Shown: piece by piece, positions 1 to 5,587 of the stretch
Position numbering within the stretch: position 1 is the first letter of the stretch
Layout: each line of letters starts with the position of its first letter
NCBI GenBank assembly: GCA_003535475.1
Contig: DOHC01000248.1
Span: forward strand, 3,160-8,755
Length of the DNA stretch: 5,596 bases
Origin: Nitrospiraceae bacterium
Lineage (GTDB): Bacteria; Nitrospirota; Thermodesulfovibrionia; Thermodesulfovibrionales; UBA1546
Reading direction: 5' to 3'
The notes under the pieces: model-generated
The model's database searches: none
The model's input: the letters and a program-made list of their open reading frames with translations, nothing else
What the model was told of the DNA's origin: nothing
Position numbers and translations under genes: made by a program

Positions 1-19
1 GATCGAGTCGGGGAATGAC
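1..19. repeat. Right end of a palindromic interspersed repeat, cut by window edge
   Basis: The window opens with GATCGAGTC followed by GGGGAATGAC. The two complete repeats further on end in the same way: a loop containing TCAAG (TCGAG here), then GGAATGAC. The start of the window therefore fits the closing half-hairpin of a third copy whose left part lies outside. The match is short, so this rests mainly on agreement with the copies at 545-622 and 5516-5587. Confidence 0.5.
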
Positions 20-70
20 GTTGTTGATTTATGACGTTATGTATAAGTTAAGACAAATGAGGAGAACGCT

Positions 71-493
71 ATGACAAAGATAATCAAGAATGTTTCTATT
101 ATGTGCTTTCATGATGAACTCTGTCAGGTATACAATGCCCTCATGACTGCATTAAGTCTTCTCAGGGAAGGCTCGAAGGTAACTATATTTTTCGGCTCAA
201 GGGGAATTAATGCTGTTCATAAAGATAAGGTAAATCAGCTAAAGTGCCTGCCTGATATGCCAAAAGAGGCCGGCGATGCAGTGATGAAGAAGATGGACGA
301 GATGAATCTGCCGTCTGTTGAAGACCTTTTCATAATGCTGATAGCAGAAGGTGCAACGATTCTGGCCTGTCCACTAAATTTGTCATTATTTGAAATGACG
401 CCGAGTGATCTGGTAGATGGTGTTAAACCTGCCGACCCGGCAAAATATTACAAAGAGGTTGTTGTTCAGGCCGATATGAATCTAACTTTTTGA
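71..493 (+). CDS. DsrE/DsrF-like sulfur-relay family protein
   Basis: This 140-residue protein looks like a small cytoplasmic member of the DsrE/DsrF-like superfamily, whose members carry sulfane sulfur on a conserved cysteine or form oligomeric sulfur-relay complexes. An N-terminal beta strand (residues 5-13) is followed by a helix (17-33) and a second strand (36-42, KVTIFFG). The key motif is ILAC at residues 97-100 followed by PLNLSLFEM, which sits where DsrE2-type proteins have their persulfide-accepting cysteine (C100). Other cysteines are C12, C18 and C59. There is no signal peptide or membrane segment. The start is supported by a GGAG at 61-64, six bases upstream. The gene stands alone between two palindromic repeats, 146 bases before the exporter gene. 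Family membership is fairly secure; the sulfur donor and acceptor are unknown. It is not a canonical DsrE of a dsrEFH operon, since dsrF and dsrH are absent here. Confidence 0.8.
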   Translation: MTKIIKNVSIMCFHDELCQVYNALMTALSLLREGSKVTIFFGSRGINAVHKDKVNQLKCLPDMPKEAGDAVMKKMDEMNLPSVEDLFIMLIAEGATILACPLNLSLFEMTPSDLVDGVKPADPAKYYKEVVVQADMNLTF

Positions 494-544
494 AAGTAAA
501 TAAGATGCAAATATTTGAATATTTTTATGCTATTTATAATTTCC
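494..544 (+). promoter_or_regulatory. AT-rich intergenic stretch with a possible promoter for the exporter genes
   Basis: A perfect -10 consensus TATAAT lies at 535-540 in a very AT-rich stretch. No good -35 box is seen at 16-18 bases: TTGAAT at 515-520 is only 14 bases away. If this -10 box is used, transcription would start near 547, inside the left arm of the palindromic repeat, and the leader of the exporter mRNA would be mostly that repeat. In AT-rich DNA a TATAAT can arise by chance, so confidence is limited. Confidence 0.35.
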
Positions 545-622
545 GTCATTCCTGCGGAAGCAGGAATCCAGGAGCATTAACCATAAGCATCTTTCTGGAT
601 TCCGCATCAAGTACGGAATGAC
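545..622. repeat. Palindromic interspersed repeat, complete copy (78 bp)
   Basis: The outer arms are GTCATTCC (545-552) and GGAATGAC (615-622), which are reverse complements. The inner arms are GGAATCCAG (563-571) and CTGGATTCC (595-603), also reverse complements. Each side can also fold on itself: ATTCCTGC/GCAGGAAT (548-555 with 560-567, GGAA loop) and ATTCCG/CGGAAT (599-604 with 614-619). The unit can thus form one long stem or a pair of hairpins. It shares this architecture and orientation with the copy at 5516-5587. It is non-coding, lies between the DsrE-like gene and the exporter gene, and ends five bases before the AAGGAGG ribosome binding site. It resembles REP/MITE-like elements; no transposase is present in the window. 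Confidence 0.85.
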
Positions 623-625
623 AGT

Positions 626-632
626 AAGGAGG
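626..632 (+). promoter_or_regulatory. Strong ribosome binding site of the exporter gene
   Basis: AAGGAGG lies seven bases upstream of the ATG at 640, close to ideal strength and spacing, and fixes the start of the exporter. It begins four bases after the palindromic repeat ends, so folding of the repeat could affect its accessibility. Confidence 0.8.
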
Positions 633-639
633 AACATTT

Positions 640-2955
640 ATGAAAAAATTTTCACTTGTTGAGTTTTCCGTCAATCATCCAAAACTGGTTGTGATTCTTT
701 CAATCATTATTACGGTTGCCTTCATGACACAGTTTCCAAAGATGAAAACGGATACTAATCCCAAACACATGCTCCCCGAGACATCGGATGTAAGAGTATG
801 GAATGATGAGGTTGATAAGACATTTGCGCTCTATGAGGATATGATAGTTTTAGGAATAGTAAAAGAAAAAAGTGTTCTGAATAAAGAAACGCTCGGCAAA
901 GTCCAGAGAATAACAGATGAGATACTGAAGCTCAAGGGCATTGCAGCAAGAGATGTAAACAGCTTTCCGACTATCACAAATGTTACGGCAGAAAAGGGAA
1001 TGCTGAGGGTAGCTCCTCTTATGACCGAAGTTCCTAAAACCGATAAAGAGGTTGAACATTTAAGAAAAATGCTCTTTGAAAATTCTCTGTTTATTAACCG
1101 AATTATTTCTAAAGACGGAAAAACAACGGCCATTTATGTGCCGCTCGAAAAGGGCGCAAATGGCAAAGAAGTGGCAGACAAAATCAGAGAGGTAGTAAAG
1201 AAAGAAAAAGGCGATGAGAAATACTACATTGTAGGCGACCCTGTAGCAAGGGATACCTTCGGCTCCGATATGTTCAAACTCATAGCAATCTTTGCCCCGA
1301 TTGCAGGGGTGGTCATGCTTCTTGTCAGGTATCTTATGTTCAGAGATCTCTTTCTTTCTGTTGCGCTGATGATGGATGCAATGATGAGCATTGTCTGGAG
1401 CATGGGCATGCTGATAGCTCTCGGATTCCCTATCCACATAATGAGTTCGATGGCCCCTGTATTTTTGATGGCCATAGCTACAGACAGCATACACATCTTT
1501 AATGAGTTTTACTTCCGCTATAAGGAAAAGAGAGACAAAAAGACAGCGATAATTGAGACGATGCACGCGGTAGGCCGGCCTGTGCGATACACAGCGCTGG
1601 CAACCGCAGCAGGCTTTGCCGTGCTTTTATTCATGAACATTATCCCTGTCAAGGTCTTTGGCGGACTTATTGCGTTTGGCACCGTGATGTTAAGGGTTTT
1701 AAGCTTCAGCTTTATCCCTGCAATGTTTACCTTTGTAAAAGAGGAAAAGTTAGATAAAGCTTCCGAAGGCGAAGACATTTCTTCAAGCAAGACATCACAA
1801 TTCCTGAAAAACCTTGCCCGTCTCGGCGCTCATAAGCCCAAAACTGTTGTCCTCGTCGGCGTTGCGCTTTTTGTAATAGCCGTCTTCGGCATAAGCAAGA
1901 CCGTGGTGAATAACAATATGGTGGATTGGTTCAAAGAGAAGAGCGACATCCGGGTCGCCGACAGCGTGATGAACGGAGCCCTCGGCGGCACATCACTCGG
2001 CTATATTGTAGCGACCTCTCAGGAAGAAAATTTCATAAAAACACCGCAAGCTATGCGATACATAGATGGGCTCCAGAGGCATATCGAAAAACTTTCTGTT
2101 GTAGGGAAAACCACATCCGTTGTCGATTATGTCAAGAGGATCAACCGCGTCCTCCATGACGATGATCCCAAATATGACTCTATTCCGGATTCAAAGGCGG
2201 CAATCGGGCAGTATCTGTTTCTGTTCAGTATGTCCGCAAAGCCTGCCGACTTGGACAATGTAATCGACTATCAGGCTGCGAAGGCAAATATATGGTTACA
2301 GCTCAAGACATGGGACGCTCAGGCAATGCGCGATGTCATTGCCGCAGTCAATGAATATGAAAAGGCAAACCCTATGCCAATGAATCTGAAACCGGCGGGC
2401 ACGGCATACTTCAACCTTGTATGGAACGAGGAAGTCCTGTGGGATATGGTCATAGGTTTCACCATCGCACTCATCGTGGTGTTTGTAATCCTTCGCTTTA
2501 ACTTTCATTCGTTCAGATGGGCATTTGTGGGATATATCCCTCTTGTGTTCACCATTATTCTCATCTACGGCGTCATCGGATTCATGGGCAAGGACTTTGA
2601 CATGCCGATATCTGTCCTCTCCACGTTATCTTTAGGCATGGCGGTTGACTTTGCAATTCATTTCATAAGCAGGTTCAAGCAAAGGATGGCGGAGGCTCAA
2701 AGCGAACCAAACTCCGAAACTATTACAAACGCCTTGCTGTGGACTGCTGCAAGGCCCGGCAAGGGGATAATGCGCAATGCAGTGCTTTTTGCATCAGCAT
2801 TCTCTGTAATGCTCTTTGCGCCGCTGACGCCTTATATCACTGTAGGCGCCTTCATTGTGAGCATGATGCTTTTAAGCGCCGTAATGACAATAATATATAT
2901 CCCGGCCCTCATTACCTTATTGCAGGGATGGCTGTTTAAAGGAGGACTGAAATAA
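640..2955 (+). CDS. RND-superfamily exporter, MMPL/COG1033 type
   Basis: This 771-residue inner-membrane protein has the two-fold layout of the RND superfamily. Helix 1 (residues 15-31) is followed by a periplasmic domain (about 33-210) that opens with TDTNPKHMLPE, typical of the MMPL-like predicted exporters. A bundle of about five helices covers 211-366. A second first-helix (401-419), a second periplasmic domain (about 421-600) and a second bundle (601-763) follow. Each bundle carries an acidic residue in the usual proton-relay helix: D282 in ATDSIHIFNEF and D670 in GMAVDFAIHF. Both are followed by a histidine, as in MmpL, HpnN and Patched-like relatives. At under 800 residues it is shorter than the ~1,000-residue HAE/AcrB pumps, and no adaptor or outer-membrane channel gene is nearby. 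Substrates in this family include lipids, hopanoids and other hydrophobic compounds; the one here cannot be read from sequence. The stop overlaps the next start (TAATG). Confidence 0.9.
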   Translation: MKKFSLVEFSVNHPKLVVILSIIITVAFMTQFPKMKTDTNPKHMLPETSDVRVWNDEVDKTFALYEDMIVLGIVKEKSVLNKETLGKVQRITDEILKLKGIAARDVNSFPTITNVTAEKGMLRVAPLMTEVPKTDKEVEHLRKMLFENSLFINRIISKDGKTTAIYVPLEKGANGKEVADKIREVVKKEKGDEKYYIVGDPVARDTFGSDMFKLIAIFAPIAGVVMLLVRYLMFRDLFLSVALMMDAMMSIVWSMGMLIALGFPIHIMSSMAPVFLMAIATDSIHIFNEFYFRYKEKRDKKTAIIETMHAVGRPVRYTALATAAGFAVLLFMNIIPVKVFGGLIAFGTVMLRVLSFSFIPAMFTFVKEEKLDKASEGEDISSSKTSQFLKNLARLGAHKPKTVVLVGVALFVIAVFGISKTVVNNNMVDWFKEKSDIRVADSVMNGALGGTSLGYIVATSQEENFIKTPQAMRYIDGLQRHIEKLSVVGKTTSVVDYVKRINRVLHDDDPKYDSIPDSKAAIGQYLFLFSMSAKPADLDNVIDYQAAKANIWLQLKTWDAQAMRDVIAAVNEYEKANPMPMNLKPAGTAYFNLVWNEEVLWDMVIGFTIALIVVFVILRFNFHSFRWAFVGYIPLVFTIILIYGVIGFMGKDFDMPISVLSTLSLGMAVDFAIHFISRFKQRMAEAQSEPNSETITNALLWTAARPGKGIMRNAVLFASAFSVMLFAPLTPYITVGAFIVSMMLLSAVMTIIYIPALITLLQGWLFKGGLK

Positions 2956-3353
2956 TGTTTGTAAAAAGAGTTTTAACCCTGTTTCTCGTATTTACATTTT
3001 TATTGCCTATGACTTCATTTGCAGGCAGACTGTCGGAGTCTGAAGAATTAGAGAAGGTAGTAAGAAAGATTAACGAGCGCCAGTCAAAGAATCTCAAAAT
3101 GTTTGAGAAAAAGACTAAGGCGTACTTTTTTGAAGCTCAAAAGCCGGCAACTATCGGAGCCCTGCTTAAGGAGTTTTCACCGGGAGATGCAGTCACGATA
3201 ATTGTTATATCCAATCTCTCAAAGAAACCTTATAAGGACATTGTGACAATGAGGAAATCAGGAAAGGGGTGGCAGGCTATAGCAGAACAACTCGGCATAA
3301 AACTTAAGAATGTGCTTAAAGATGTAAAGGATTTTAGAAGCGGAATAGGCTGA
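2955..3353 (+). CDS. Small secreted protein of unknown function, coupled to the RND exporter
   Basis: I do not recognise this 132-residue protein with certainty. It starts with a clear signal peptide: positive residues K4 and R5, a hydrophobic core (residues 7-19) and a likely cleavage after SFA at 21-23. The mature part is about 109 residues and rich in lysine. It begins with a charged helix (27-55, possibly coiled coil), then a hydrophobic stretch (DAVTIIVISNLS, 78-89), then KDIVTMRKSGKGWQAIAEQLGIK at about 94-116, which reads like two short helices around a Gly-Lys-Gly-Trp turn. There are no cysteines and no lipobox, so it should be free in the periplasm. The ATG shares one base with the exporter stop, and GGAGG at 2941-2945 sits nine bases upstream inside the exporter gene. 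This points to translational coupling and to a role as accessory factor of the exporter, which is an inference from context only. Confidence 0.8.
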   Translation: MFVKRVLTLFLVFTFLLPMTSFAGRLSESEELEKVVRKINERQSKNLKMFEKKTKAYFFEAQKPATIGALLKEFSPGDAVTIIVISNLSKKPYKDIVTMRKSGKGWQAIAEQLGIKLKNVLKDVKDFRSGIG

Positions 3354-3364
3354 GACTAAATCAC

Positions 3365-3382
3365 TCAGGGGCGTGCCCCTGA
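3365..3382 (+). other. GC-rich hairpin after the secreted-protein gene, no U-tract
   Basis: TCAGGGGC (3365-3372) and GCCCCTGA (3375-3382) are perfect reverse complements around a GT, so the realistic form is a 7-bp stem with a four-base loop. It starts 12 bases after the stop of the secreted-protein gene. On the + strand it is followed by AAAAAGTTT rather than a run of T, so it is not a canonical intrinsic terminator. It may stabilise or attenuate the upstream transcript, dividing the exporter pair from the sulfur genes. Confidence 0.5.
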
Positions 3383-3385
3383 AAA

Positions 3386-3413
3386 AGTTTAAAGTTAGAA
3401 GTTAAAAATTAAG
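3386..3413. repeat. Degenerate tandem heptad tract (AGTTAAA-like)
   Basis: Four consecutive seven-base units, starting at 3386, 3393, 3400 and 3407, match the consensus AGTTAAA with one or two changes each. The tract lies between the hairpin and the ribosome binding site at 3420-3425 of the rhodanese gene. A similar four-unit tract with a different consensus follows the last gene (5472-5499). The units are short and AT-rich, so low-complexity drift is an alternative. Confidence 0.45.
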
Positions 3414-3432
3414 GATTGAAGGAGGAGAGACA

Positions 3433-3558
3433 ATGAAAAGTTTTTTGAAAGGCCTGATTGTATTAGCCATTACAATTGCAGCAGCGCTGCCTGTCTTTGC
3501 ACAGGATGACACTGCAAAGAAAATGAATGATGTGCCGATGAAGTCTATATGTGGATAA
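3433..3558 (+). pseudogene. Signal-peptide fragment of the frameshifted rhodanese gene
   Basis: This 41-codon frame starts with an ATG preceded by AAGGAGG (3419-3425, seven-base spacing), the best translation start in this part of the window. It encodes a clean signal peptide: MKS, then K6, a hydrophobic core at residues 8-20, and a probable cleavage after VFA (21-23), before QDDTAKKMNDVP. It then runs into the TAA at 3556-3558. The rhodanese domain continues in the frame one base back, which is open from 3531 and encodes ADEVYMWIKTEQ before its first ATG. One extra base at about 3536-3537 (CCG to CCGG) would give a continuous protein reading NDVPDEVYMWIKT. I therefore read it as the 5' part of the same gene, broken by a single-base deletion or a sequence error, and not as a separate gene. 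The rejoined gene (3433-3890) would encode 152 residues. Confidence 0.75.
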
Positions 3559-3890
3559 AAACAGAGCAGAAGGACTTTCTTATCGTGGATGTCAGACCCA
3601 ATCCATCTGAATATAAGAAAGGGCATATTCCAGGGGCGATTCACATACCGTATAATGAGGTTTTAAAATCCGAAAACCTTAAGAGGCTTCCAAAAGACAA
3701 AAAGATAATTCTTGTATGTGCTGCAGGACCACTGCAAAATCTTCCAATAGTCGCATTAAGGACGCTGGGCTATGACGCCCATGCAATGGCATTTGGTTAT
3801 TCCGCATGGATTAAAAATTACCGCGGCGGAGAAGCGATGAAGGGCGTGATAAACAAGGCTGCCGCAAAAAATTATCCGCTGGAGAAATAA
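3549..3890 (+). CDS. Rhodanese-like sulfurtransferase domain protein (5' end frameshifted)
   Basis: This 113-residue frame holds almost a full single rhodanese domain, which transfers sulfane sulfur through a cysteine persulfide. Visible signatures are FLIVDVRPNPSEYKKGHIPGAIHIPYNE (residues 10-37, the CH2A-type DVR and GHIPGA motifs), the catalytic cysteine C57 in ILVCAAGP, and the closing GYSAWI (83-88). The active-site loop runs C-A-A-G-P-L-Q; many active rhodaneses have an arginine where L62 stands, so the substrate pocket is unusual. A short insertion (about 92-107, RGGEAMKGVINKAAAK) precedes the usual C-terminal YPLEK. The ATG at 3549 has no convincing ribosome binding site, and upstream codons still encode family-like sequence. 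The true product is probably the secreted form beginning at 3433, with a one-base frameshift between. If 3549 is really used, translation would depend on coupling to the overlapping short frame and the product would be cytoplasmic. The stop lies three bases before the transporter gene, so the two are co-transcribed. Confidence 0.85.
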   Translation: MWIKTEQKDFLIVDVRPNPSEYKKGHIPGAIHIPYNEVLKSENLKRLPKDKKIILVCAAGPLQNLPIVALRTLGYDAHAMAFGYSAWIKNYRGGEAMKGVINKAAAKNYPLEK

Positions 3891-3893
3891 CAA

Positions 3894-5285
3894 ATGAGAA
3901 ATATACTTACAAAACCGTGGTCATTTGTATGGGGCGGTTTTCTTGTCGGGCTTGCAGAGGTTTTATACTTCCTTAAATATGAGACTCCAATACCGATAAC
4001 AACAGGACTTGCAAAGATGTTTGCCACCCTTGAGGAGAATATTACAAAGACAGATCTCATTGCAAGGACTTACAGCGCAGATATTCACTGGATAGTGATG
4101 GGAATAATTATCGGCGGCTGTTCCGTAGCACTTATAGAGCGTGAACGTAAGACATGGGTGAAATATCCTTTGCGTGTTGCTATACTTGCCTTTATCGGGG
4201 GCATAATCTTCGGTTTTGGCACAAGGCTTGCGCAAGGATGCACAGCATGGCATTATCTCGGAGGGATACCGGGCATGAGCCTTACCTCTATTGTGGTGGC
4301 AATTGTAAGCATCCCTTTTGCATATCTTGCCTTTATGTTAATGGCAAAGATGAATGCCGGGGGATTTATGAAGCATCATGAGGTAAAGGCTACAGTCCAT
4401 CAATGCCTTGAACTTGAATATCAGACAGAGACACTGAGCTATGATCCTGAACATAAGCCTTATAATTACCCAGTGCGGCTTATTTTTACCGCTTTTTTCC
4501 TCTTATTAATCGCATCGGTTGTCTGGACAGCGGTTAAAGGTGAATCGCCGAACAGCATTGGCGGACTCCCGTGGTTTGAGATTTTTCTCAAAGGGCTTAT
4601 CGGGTTTCTTGTGGGCTTTGGCATTGCCAAATCCGGCTTTGGAACAGAGTGCGCTGTTATGTCTCCGAAGTCCCTTCTGATGAAACCAAAACACTTTGAG
4701 GCAATGAAGGTCGCAAAGATTACGCAGACCATGTTTACAGGAATGATGCCCTTTGCAGGGCTCCTTGTTGCGATAATAATGTTTAACCTGACAATACTTT
4801 TCACATGGATAGTCTTAGGGTGGGATGTGCCGATAGTAGTAGAGGCAGGAAGGTATAAGTGGGGATTTCATCTGGGGCATTTGATTGGAGGACCCTTGCT
4901 TGGGATTGGAAGTGTTCTCATGTTAGGATGCGAAATAAGGACATATTCAAGATTGGGGATGGCATATCTTACAGGCCTGACAGCGCTGCCCGGCTTTATG
5001 CTCGGATATCTTCCTTATTCATTGTATCAGGACAGGATAGATGAATTCTTTTTCTCGAGGGGGTTTATGAAGGAAAAGAATATGCTTGAACTTCTGCAGG
5101 ATAATCCATATATGCAGTATGGCTTTGCGATTCTCTATTCATCTGTGTTGATATGGCTTCTTATATGGGCGATAAGGAAGGGTTCGCAGATTACAAAGGT
5201 AAACCCAAAAGAATATCTGACAAAATCTACAGATGAGATATTTTTAAAGGGACTTCATGCAGAAAACAGTGGAGGTGTAAGATGA
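3894..5285 (+). CDS. YeeE/YedE-family sulfur-compound transporter
   Basis: This 463-residue polytopic inner-membrane protein belongs to the YeeE/YedE (sulphur transport, TsuA-like) family, whose characterised members take up thiosulfate; a related branch is linked to selenium. About ten hydrophobic segments are visible, near residues 10-27, 66-82, 93-112, 131-151, 194-214, 228-247, 280-302, 326-347, 355-376 and 410-427. The family's cysteine signatures are present: FGTRLAQGCTAWHYLGG (C116), KSGFGTECAVMSPKS (C253) and LMLGCEIRTYSRLG (C346). Such cysteines line the path of the sulfur compound in TsuA. C76 in IIGGCS is an extra candidate. A hydrophilic stretch (153-192, with HH at 161-162 and C171) separates the two halves, and a soluble tail (428-463) ends the protein. 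The start lies three bases after the rhodanese stop with GGAG at 3881-3884; the stop overlaps the next gene. Thiosulfate is the likeliest cargo, but persulfide or selenium species cannot be excluded. Confidence 0.88.
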   Translation: MRNILTKPWSFVWGGFLVGLAEVLYFLKYETPIPITTGLAKMFATLEENITKTDLIARTYSADIHWIVMGIIIGGCSVALIERERKTWVKYPLRVAILAFIGGIIFGFGTRLAQGCTAWHYLGGIPGMSLTSIVVAIVSIPFAYLAFMLMAKMNAGGFMKHHEVKATVHQCLELEYQTETLSYDPEHKPYNYPVRLIFTAFFLLLIASVVWTAVKGESPNSIGGLPWFEIFLKGLIGFLVGFGIAKSGFGTECAVMSPKSLLMKPKHFEAMKVAKITQTMFTGMMPFAGLLVAIIMFNLTILFTWIVLGWDVPIVVEAGRYKWGFHLGHLIGGPLLGIGSVLMLGCEIRTYSRLGMAYLTGLTALPGFMLGYLPYSLYQDRIDEFFFSRGFMKEKNMLELLQDNPYMQYGFAILYSSVLIWLLIWAIRKGSQITKVNPKEYLTKSTDEIFLKGLHAENSGGVR

Positions 5286-5482
5286 TGGAAAGGATACTCA
5301 GGGGGATGGCAGGTTTCATGGTATTGGTAAGCCTTGCATTGGCACAGGTGCATTCACCTAAATGGCTCATACTGACCGTTTTTATGGGACTGAATCTATT
5401 GCAATCGGCTTTTACAAACTGGTGCCCGATGATGCCGATCCTCAGGGCAATGGGGATAGATAAAAAGGTAGACAGTAAATAG
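5282..5482 (+). CDS. DUF2892/YgaP-type two-helix membrane protein
   Basis: This 66-residue protein resembles the DUF2892 domain that forms the C-terminal membrane anchor of the rhodanese YgaP and also occurs as a free small protein beside sulfurtransferases. It has two membrane helices (about residues 8-22 and 27-43) and the characteristic Cys-Pro motif after the second helix, here FTNWCPMMPILRAMGI with C48. Two starts are possible: ATG at 5282, overlapping the transporter stop by four bases, or ATG at 5285, overlapping by one. GGAGGT at 5271-5276 serves either, with the second giving more usual spacing, so the protein may be 65 residues. Its last codons (DSK and stop) lie within the heptad tract that begins at 5472, so the natural C-terminus may have been altered by that repeat. 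The context with rhodanese and YeeE/YedE suggests a role in membrane-linked sulfane-sulfur transfer. Confidence 0.8.
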   Translation: MMERILRGMAGFMVLVSLALAQVHSPKWLILTVFMGLNLLQSAFTNWCPMMPILRAMGIDKKVDSK

Positions 5483-5499
5483 TAAACAGTAGAAGTAAA
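5472..5499. repeat. Degenerate tandem heptad tract (ACAGTAA-like)
   Basis: Consecutive seven-base units starting at 5472, 5479 and 5486 match ACAGTAA with one change or none, and a weaker fourth follows at 5493. The tract covers the last codons and stop of the DUF2892 gene and leads toward the palindromic repeat at 5516. It parallels the tract at 3386-3413 in unit length, unit number and intergenic position. Confidence 0.5.
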
Positions 5500-5515
5500 A
5501 AACATAACTATTATT

Positions 5516-5587
5516 GTCATTCCCGCAGTCCTTAAGCGGGAATCCAGATGAAAAAAGGACTGGATTCCGTGTCAAGCACGGAATGAC
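5516..5587. repeat. Palindromic interspersed repeat, complete copy (72 bp)
   Basis: It has the same architecture and orientation as 545-622. The outer arms are GTCATTCC (5516-5523) and GGAATGAC (5580-5587). The inner arms are GGAATCCAG (5539-5547) and CTGGATTCC (5560-5568). Side hairpins are ATTCCCGC/GCGGGAAT (5519-5526 with 5536-5543) and ATTCCGTG/CACGGAAT (5564-5571 with 5577-5584, TCAAG loop). Compensating differences from the first copy keep the stems paired, for example TGC/GCA there and CGC/GCG here. Lying 33 bases after the last stop, it could also act as a structured 3' end for the transcript, although no T-run follows. Confidence 0.88.

Noticed and set aside
21..47. Possible promoter with TTGTTG (21-26) and TATAAG (42-47) before the DsrE-like gene
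   Set aside because: The spacer is only 15 bases and both boxes are imperfect, so it is too weak to list as a feature.
831..1790. Several antisense open frames of 69-168 codons under the exporter gene
   Set aside because: They lie opposite a well-supported RND gene, have no domain-like sequence, and mirror its hydrophobic codons; they are shadows.
3365..3382. Hairpin as an intrinsic terminator
   Set aside because: The stem is good, but it is followed by AAAAAGTTT, not a T-run, on the + strand. On the - strand it is not followed by T's either, and no - strand gene is present.
3531..3558. Programmed -1 ribosomal frameshift joining signal peptide and rhodanese
   Set aside because: The 28-base window in which both frames are open holds no X-XXY-YYZ slippery heptamer and no obvious downstream stem, so an indel is simpler.
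4154..4381. Short + strand frames inside the transporter gene (also at 4859-5044)
   Set aside because: They are out-of-frame shadows of the YeeE/YedE coding sequence, without family-like features.
545..5587. CRISPR array or IS element
   Set aside because: Only two complete repeats, nearly 5 kb apart with genes between them, each internally palindromic; no spacers, cas genes or transposase are seen.
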